A stretch of DNA of 10,873 nt from contig CALISV010000052.1 in NCBI GenBank assembly GCA_938041615.1, positions 1 through 10,873 of the forward strand. The letters run 5' to 3'. The DNA is from an uncultured Campylobacter sp. (GTDB taxonomy: Bacteria; Campylobacterota; Campylobacteria; Campylobacterales; Campylobacteraceae). The position numbers were made by a program, and so were the translations under genes. Below the pieces are notes generated by a model, which saw only the letters and a list, made by a program, of their open reading frames with translations, ran no database searches and was not told where the DNA came from. Every line of letters starts with the position of its first letter. The first letter of the stretch is position 1. This document shows positions 7,086 to 10,873 of this stretch, one piece after another.

Positions 7086-9594
7086 TTTGATCCCCGCGGT
7101 TTTGATATTCGTCATTTTTATAGCCGTCCTAAAACACGGCGTCGAGATAGAAAATATCGACGCGGGCGACTTTAAAATAGAGCAATTATATATAAAACTC
7201 GATAAAAAAATAATTTTACGCGCGCAAAATATCGAGATACCCAAACAAAGCGCCAAGGATAGCTCCGAAGAAGCGCTACTAGACCTATCCAAAAACATCG
7301 TCTGGATCGATAGGTTGTTTGACGAAATTTTACTCGAACGCGTCAAATTTCTAAACAGCGAGTCCACGCTATTTTACAGAGACGACGTTTTTTATCTAGA
7401 TAGCCCGTTTTTGGCGGTTAGCTCAAATTTTAAAGACACTGACGACGGCATAACCGCAAATATCTATCTGCTCGAGTTTAAGGACTTTAACATCACTTTA
7501 AGCGGCGTTAGCAATGCCGATTTGAGGCGTCAAATTTACGATTTTAACGGCACGTTTTCTAGCCACGAACTAAACGGAAACGCTACCGTAAATCTCAAAA
7601 AAGCCGAGCTAACATACGAGTTAAGCGACATAAACGCGACTAGCCTAAGAGGCTTTATGGACGAGCTGGGCGCAAAAACGGGGCTAGATAAAGAGATAAA
7701 AAGCTGGATCTACGGCTACATCACGGCGGATAACTACTTCGTAAAATCGCTTCGGGGTAGATTTAACTTAGACAAGCAAGAACCCTATCTAAACGAGCTT
7801 AGCGCGCAGGGTTTTTCTAAAAACGTAAAGGTTAAATTTCACGAAAAACTCCCCGCCGCCACAGCCGAGGGAGTCGACGTCGAGCTAAAAAAGGGTTCGC
7901 TATTTTTCACGCTAAAAAACCCGAAATGGCAGGGCAAAAATCTAAACGGAAGCAATCTTGAAATCTATAAAATTTTCGAGGAAAAAGGGGCTGGGCTCAC
8001 GCTAAATCTGCAAACATCGGCCCTCTACGACAAAAGCGTAAACTCCATACTAAAGGCCTACGATATCGAAGTTCCCGTCGAACAGCTAAGCGGTAAAACG
8101 GACGCCAAACTCGCGCTTGATATCAAATTTGACCCGCTAGAAGTCACGCCTAAGGGCAAATTTAAGATCACCGGCGGACAGACTCTGATCGCAGGAGCTA
8201 AATTTAACGTAGATACCGCAGACGTCGAGCTTTTAAACGACAAGCTAAAGGTAAATGCAAAAAATACGGGAATGGATTTTTTTAGCGCGGATGCGGCAGT
8301 AAATCTCGATCTAGGAAAACTCGCAGGCGACATAAACGGCACGCTAAAAGGGCTAAATTTGGCATTTGGCAAGAGCGAAATTTTAAAACTGGGCGCGACG
8401 CCGTTTGCGGCTAGGCTTGATTTTAGCGGCAAGGATACGAAGCTAGATATCGCTTCGCCGGCCGCTGTGGGTTTAAAATTCGGCGCGCAAAACGAGATAA
8501 ATTTACCCGACGCGCGCAATCTGCTACCCTACTCGCCTCTGCTAAAAAGCCTAAAAATATCTGGAGGCGGCGTAAATATAAAAACCAAAGATTTTGAAAA
8601 TCTTAGCATAGAAGCTAACGGCGTCAAATTTGAAACGCCGTTACTTAAAAAAGACGGCTCGCCGTATGACGCCGATAGCTTTGCGATCGACGTAAATGCA
8701 AAAGGCGCGACGGGCAAGAGCAAAAGCGGCGGGCTAAATTTCAAAATCGCGGGCGGCAAAACGGAGCTTTTTATAAAAGAGCTTGATCTGGCGCTTAGCG
8801 GAGATGAAAATTTGACCGACAAAGACGGCGACATCGAGTTTGAGGCCAAGGGCTCAAAGCTGATTTTAAATGATTTCAACGCGACTCTAGACCTACTAGC
8901 CTACAGCGGCCAGAGTGCGGGCGGGACGGTGAGATTTGACGCAAAGCCCGCTCGCGGCAACTTTTCGCTCGTAAAATCGGACAAAAAATTTGAAATGTGG
9001 GCAAACGACATCAGAGGCGAGTTTATCAACTCGATCTTTAACATCAAAAGCTTTGAGGGCGGTAGCTTTAAAATGCGCGTTTTAGGCGGCGGGACGGATG
9101 ATTTCAAAGGCGAAGTGAGGCTGATCGGCGCCACGCTAAAAGACTATACGTTTTACAACCAGCTTCTGACGTTTTTAAACTCCGTGCCGTCCCTGCTCGT
9201 GTTTAAGACGCCGGACTTCGGCGCGGACGGCTATCCCGTGAAATTTGGCAAAATTTTATTTGAGAAAAAAGGCGATGTATTAAAATTTCTAGCCATCGAG
9301 CTAGAAAGCTCGAGCGCCGATATCGGAGGACACGGCACGATAAATCTCGCAACCAAAGAGATCGACGTGGATCTGGAGCTAAAGCTACTAAAGGACGCTA
9401 GCTCCATCATCGATAAAATCCCGCTCATAAATCAGATCGTGCTGGGCAAAGACCGCACGCTATCAACCGTTATCAAGGTGCGCGGAACGCTGCAAAAGCC
9501 GCAGTACTCGACGCAAATCCTGCAAGACACCCTACTCTCGCCGTTTAAGATAATCAGAAACGTACTTGAAGCGCCGTTTTTGATATTTGAGTAA
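7045..9594 (+). CDS. AsmA-like (AsmA/YhdP/TamB superfamily) envelope protein
   Basis: This 849-residue protein has one N-terminal signal anchor (about 12-29, LIPAVLIFVIFIAVL after basic residues). A very long periplasmic region follows, made of repeating amphipathic beta-strand segments of the type FNVDTADVELLNDKLKVNAK. The last 165 residues resemble the AsmA C-terminal domain: a LNSVPSLL helix, then GGHGTINLATKEIDVDLELK, then KVRGTLQKPQY and a short hydrophobic tail. Family members form hydrophobic grooves that bridge the periplasm and are implicated in phospholipid transport to the outer membrane; this gene's exact role is inferred. The frame has a stop at 7021 and no earlier ATG. The ribosome-binding site is weak, and the ATG at 7066 (MKKIWRIL) is an alternative. 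It is the only substantial plus-strand gene here and is divergent from mltG, with overlapping 5' ends. Confidence 0.85.
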   Translation: MKIISLIMKKIWRILIPAVLIFVIFIAVLKHGVEIENIDAGDFKIEQLYIKLDKKIILRAQNIEIPKQSAKDSSEEALLDLSKNIVWIDRLFDEILLERVKFLNSESTLFYRDDVFYLDSPFLAVSSNFKDTDDGITANIYLLEFKDFNITLSGVSNADLRRQIYDFNGTFSSHELNGNATVNLKKAELTYELSDINATSLRGFMDELGAKTGLDKEIKSWIYGYITADNYFVKSLRGRFNLDKQEPYLNELSAQGFSKNVKVKFHEKLPAATAEGVDVELKKGSLFFTLKNPKWQGKNLNGSNLEIYKIFEEKGAGLTLNLQTSALYDKSVNSILKAYDIEVPVEQLSGKTDAKLALDIKFDPLEVTPKGKFKITGGQTLIAGAKFNVDTADVELLNDKLKVNAKNTGMDFFSADAAVNLDLGKLAGDINGTLKGLNLAFGKSEILKLGATPFAARLDFSGKDTKLDIASPAAVGLKFGAQNEINLPDARNLLPYSPLLKSLKISGGGVNIKTKDFENLSIEANGVKFETPLLKKDGSPYDADSFAIDVNAKGATGKSKSGGLNFKIAGGKTELFIKELDLALSGDENLTDKDGDIEFEAKGSKLILNDFNATLDLLAYSGQSAGGTVRFDAKPARGNFSLVKSDKKFEMWANDIRGEFINSIFNIKSFEGGSFKMRVLGGGTDDFKGEVRLIGATLKDYTFYNQLLTFLNSVPSLLVFKTPDFGADGYPVKFGKILFEKKGDVLKFLAIELESSSADIGGHGTINLATKEIDVDLELKLLKDASSIIDKIPLINQIVLGKDRTLSTVIKVRGTLQKPQYSTQILQDTLLSPFKIIRNVLEAPFLIFE
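7185..7190 (-). promoter_or_regulatory. Candidate -10 box for mltG inside the AsmA-like gene
   Basis: The minus strand reads TATAAT here, preceded by TTATTTTTTTATCGAGTTTT, the periodic T-rich pattern of Campylobacter promoters. Transcription would start near 7178 and give a leader of about 90 bases to the mltG ATG at 7085. A TATAAA at 7116-7121 is a second possibility. Both lie within the coding sequence of the opposite gene. Confidence 0.4.
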
Positions 9595-9726
9595 ATTTGA
9601 CGAGCTTCCAGGCGTCTGCGCCGTTAGTTTGCGGGTTAAATAAAGCCAAATTTGATACCCCGCGCAGCTAGCCTGTGCAAGGCGTTCGCGGGCTCCTGGC
9701 AAATTTAATCAAATTTGCGCTCTTTG
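9595..9726. other. Spacer with several small inverted repeats after the AsmA-like gene
   Basis: No gene is seen. Three dyads occur: GGCG-TCTG-CGCC at 9611-9622; CCCGCG (9659-9664) with CGCGGG (9687-9692), enclosing a smaller GCCT/AGGC pair; and GCAAATTT-AATC-AAATTTGC at 9699-9718, an eight-pair stem with a four-base loop. None is followed at once by a clean T-run on the plus strand, so I do not call a terminator, though one of them may end transcription from the AsmA-like gene. Confidence 0.4.
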
Positions 9727-10076
9727 CTATTTTTGAACGGCAAGCATGAGCGCCATACCTAAATACGGTAAAAACCGAACCAAAAACAAAGCCCAAAATC
9801 GCAGCGTCAATAACCGCGTAGCAAAAATTTCGCCATTAAAATAGACTAGACTCGCTGCGGATTCTCATAAATTTGTAATCTTTATAGGCCGCATAAGGCG
9901 CTAAAACCGCTAAAACCGCAAGCAAAACACCAAACGTCGCTGCAATATTTGGTGCCGCAAAGCCAAAATCGCCTCCGAGTCAAATTTGATAAAAACGGCG
10001 CCAAAGCTAGCAAGATAAACCAGGCGTAGATCTAGTACACAGACGCGCCAAATGCGCTCAGGGCAAAAAATGACCC
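9727..10076 (-). pseudogene. Possible decayed membrane-protein gene (unrecognised family)
   Basis: No intact frame exists, but three minus-strand pieces in different frames join into a plausible hydrophobic protein. From 10076, a piece reads GSFFALSAFGASVY, a TAG stop at 10034-10032, then IYAWFILLALAPFLSN. A frame change near 9980 gives LGGDFGFAAPNIAATFGVLL and on to YKDYKFMRIRSESSLF. A second frame change at a run of four T (9838-9841) leads to NGEIFATRLLTLRF and a C-terminus LGMALMLAVQK with TAG at 9729-9727. Removing one T from that run restores the last junction exactly. About three membrane segments would result. The pieces are short enough (at most about 47 codons) that chance is not excluded, and part of the region also has a hydrophobic reading on the plus strand. 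Family not recognised. Confidence 0.35.
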
Positions 10077-10239
10077 CTATAAAATTAGCGCACTGGCAGT
10101 AGATTTTTGTGTATTTCCTGCAAATTTGCGGCTGGCTTTGGCGCTTCTCGCCGTCTTGCTGGGACTACGATTTTTATTAAATTTGCTTGCGTTTTAAATT
10201 TTACTGCTACCGGGGCTCGGGCGTTTTGCGCTGCTAAAT
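10077..10239. other. Spacer without a supported gene
   Basis: Downstream of the 172-residue protein on the minus strand. The plus strand shows a short open stretch from about 10035 to 10197 whose end is strongly hydrophobic (LRLALALLAVLLGLRF then a TAA). Its upstream part is cut by in-frame stops, and no start with a ribosome-binding site is visible. It may be another fragment of the decayed gene or chance. I see no terminator with a convincing stem and T-run. Confidence 0.3.
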
Positions 10240-10758
10240 TTAGCTTTTGATCTCATCGTCAAAAAGCTCGCGAACGTCCACCCAAAAGCTTTCGGGCATA
10301 AAAATCGGCGAGTCCAAAATCTCCAGCAAACCGTCCCTAAAAGATAAAAACTCCACAACTCTTTGGAGTCCGTCAACGGTTTTTAGGCTCATGTCTGCTA
10401 GCCGCAGCACCTTTACGAGCTGCATTTTATCGGCCGTCCACTCGGCAAACGCCAAAAACCGCGAATCGTCCGAAAACGTAAAACACGCCGTAGCCTGCTC
10501 GCTAAGTAAAATTTGCTCACTCTCGCCGCTTTGGCTAAATTTTACATTTTCGCTCTTTTTGCGCTTCAAATCTAAACCTTGCATCTGGGCGTTTGCGTCG
10601 CCGAAATTTACGTCGCCTCGCAAAAGCTCCGCGCTCGCGTAAAGCCGTAGCTCGCCAAGACTTGGCGCGCCCATCGCTATCTCATGACCTTCAAATTCCG
10701 CGCTAAATTTACCGTCCGCGCTACGCTCTTTCGCGCTGTAATTCCAAGCAGAACCCAT
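10240..10758 (-). CDS. Hypothetical protein, 172 residues, with propeller-blade-like motifs
   Basis: I do not recognise the family. It has no signal peptide and no membrane segment, so it is probably cytoplasmic. Two segments resemble the turn of PD40/WD40-type beta-propeller blades: ADGKFSAEFEG near residues 14-24 and SDDSRFLAFAEW near 96-107. The N-terminal stretch HEIAMGAPSLGELRLY looks conserved in style and reminds me of small uncharacterised proteins starting with a W-x-Y-S, 'DGK', 'EIAMG' pattern; that is memory, not a search. The C-terminus is acidic and aromatic (SFWVDVRELFDDEIKS). AAGGA stands seven bases before the ATG, which supports this start. It lies just downstream of another minus-strand frame that enters from the right edge, so both may form a small operon. 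A role as an antitoxin or immunity-like partner is possible but unsupported. Confidence 0.75.
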   Translation of the reverse strand: MGSAWNYSAKERSADGKFSAEFEGHEIAMGAPSLGELRLYASAELLRGDVNFGDANAQMQGLDLKRKKSENVKFSQSGESEQILLSEQATACFTFSDDSRFLAFAEWTADKMQLVKVLRLADMSLKTVDGLQRVVEFLSFRDGLLEILDSPIFMPESFWVDVRELFDDEIKS

Positions 10759-10825
10759 TTATTTCCTTTCAAATTTATTTAGTTCAAATTTATCCGCGTG
10801 TTTGACTACGCCGCCGCATAAAATC

Positions 10826-10873
10826 TCACAGTTCAAAATCAAAGCAGTAAAACTTATCGGCCTCGCTCCAAAG
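10826..10873 (-). CDS. C-terminal end of an unidentified minus-strand protein (partial)
   Basis: The last 15 codons before a TGA read LWSEADKFYCFDFEL, an aromatic and acidic ending that looks like a genuine C-terminus, but it is too short to identify. A competing frame is also open from the right edge, ends in the 37-codon tail ...HADKFELNKFERK and stops with a TAA directly next to the ATG at 10758. I prefer the shorter reading because the AAATTT-rich bases after 10825 look like the intergenic spacers elsewhere in this window. Either way a gene from the right probably ends close upstream of the 172-residue protein. Confidence 0.35.
   Translation of the reverse strand, partial: LWSEADKFYCFDFEL

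Noticed and set aside
7086..7367. N-terminal extension of mltG by 94 residues to an ATG at 7367
   Set aside because: It lies fully antisense to the AsmA-like coding sequence, reads as Ser/Ile/Phe-rich noise and does not resemble MltG. The ATG at 7085 has a ribosome-binding site and begins at the membrane anchor.
8058..9428. Several minus-strand frames of 65-153 residues opposite the AsmA-like gene
   Set aside because: Ser/Pro/Phe-rich antisense shadows of a long coding sequence, with no domain or start signal.
9655..9700. Possible tRNA-like fold around GGCGTTCGCGGG
   Set aside because: The arms do not form a cloverleaf, there is no proper T-loop, and the anticodon stem is missing.
9741..9843. 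Plus-strand 32-codon frame starting MSAIPKYGKN
   Set aside because: Its Lys/Asn-rich content is what the antisense of a hydrophobic minus-strand sequence looks like, and there is no ribosome-binding site.
9900..9920. Short direct repeat GCTAAAACC x2
   Set aside because: Only two nine-base copies; too short to indicate a repeat array or CRISPR.
10194..10376. 60-residue minus-strand frame overlapping the end of the 172-residue protein
   Set aside because: It is mostly a frame-shadow of the 172-residue gene and has no ribosome-binding site.

Overview
The window looks like chromosomal core sequence from a relatively GC-rich, non-thermophilic Campylobacter, probably close to the C. rectus / C. 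showae / C. curvus group. The evidence is the TCA-cycle cluster (monomeric isocitrate dehydrogenase, malate dehydrogenase, four-subunit-type 2-oxoglutarate oxidoreductase in the order D-A-B), the AT-rich AAATTT-studded spacers, and promoters that have a good -10 box but no clear -35. Species was not determined.

Region 1 (1-6088, all minus strand, so transcription runs right to left): icd, mdh, an NlpC/P60-type lipoprotein gene, then oorD, oorA and the 5' part of oorB, which runs off the left edge. icd, mdh and the lipoprotein gene are packed 12 and 3 bases apart. A roughly 300-base spacer with a strong hairpin and a promoter-like site separates them from oorDAB, whose genes overlap by 4 and 1 bases. 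Together the enzymes carry isocitrate to 2-oxoglutarate to succinyl-CoA (electrons to ferredoxin or flavodoxin) and interconvert malate and oxaloacetate. In C. jejuni, from memory, sucCD sits between mdh and oorD; here the lipoprotein gene occupies that place.

Region 2 (6153-9594): two divergent envelope genes, mltG (minus; endolytic murein transglycosylase) and a large AsmA-like protein gene (plus). Their 5' ends overlap by 41 bases, and each seems to have its promoter inside the other's coding sequence.

Region 3 (9595-10239): no intact gene. It holds small inverted repeats and a possible decayed minus-strand membrane-protein gene.

Region 4 (10240-10873): an unrecognised 172-residue protein on the minus strand, preceded by the last codons of another minus-strand gene entering from the right edge.

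The most interesting point is that the monomeric isocitrate dehydrogenase keeps every catalytic residue I could place but has lost all three residues that hold the 2'-phosphate of NADP. This predicts an NAD-dependent enzyme. I saw no CRISPR array, insertion sequence, tRNA, rRNA or defence system, and nothing that amounts to a wholly new system.
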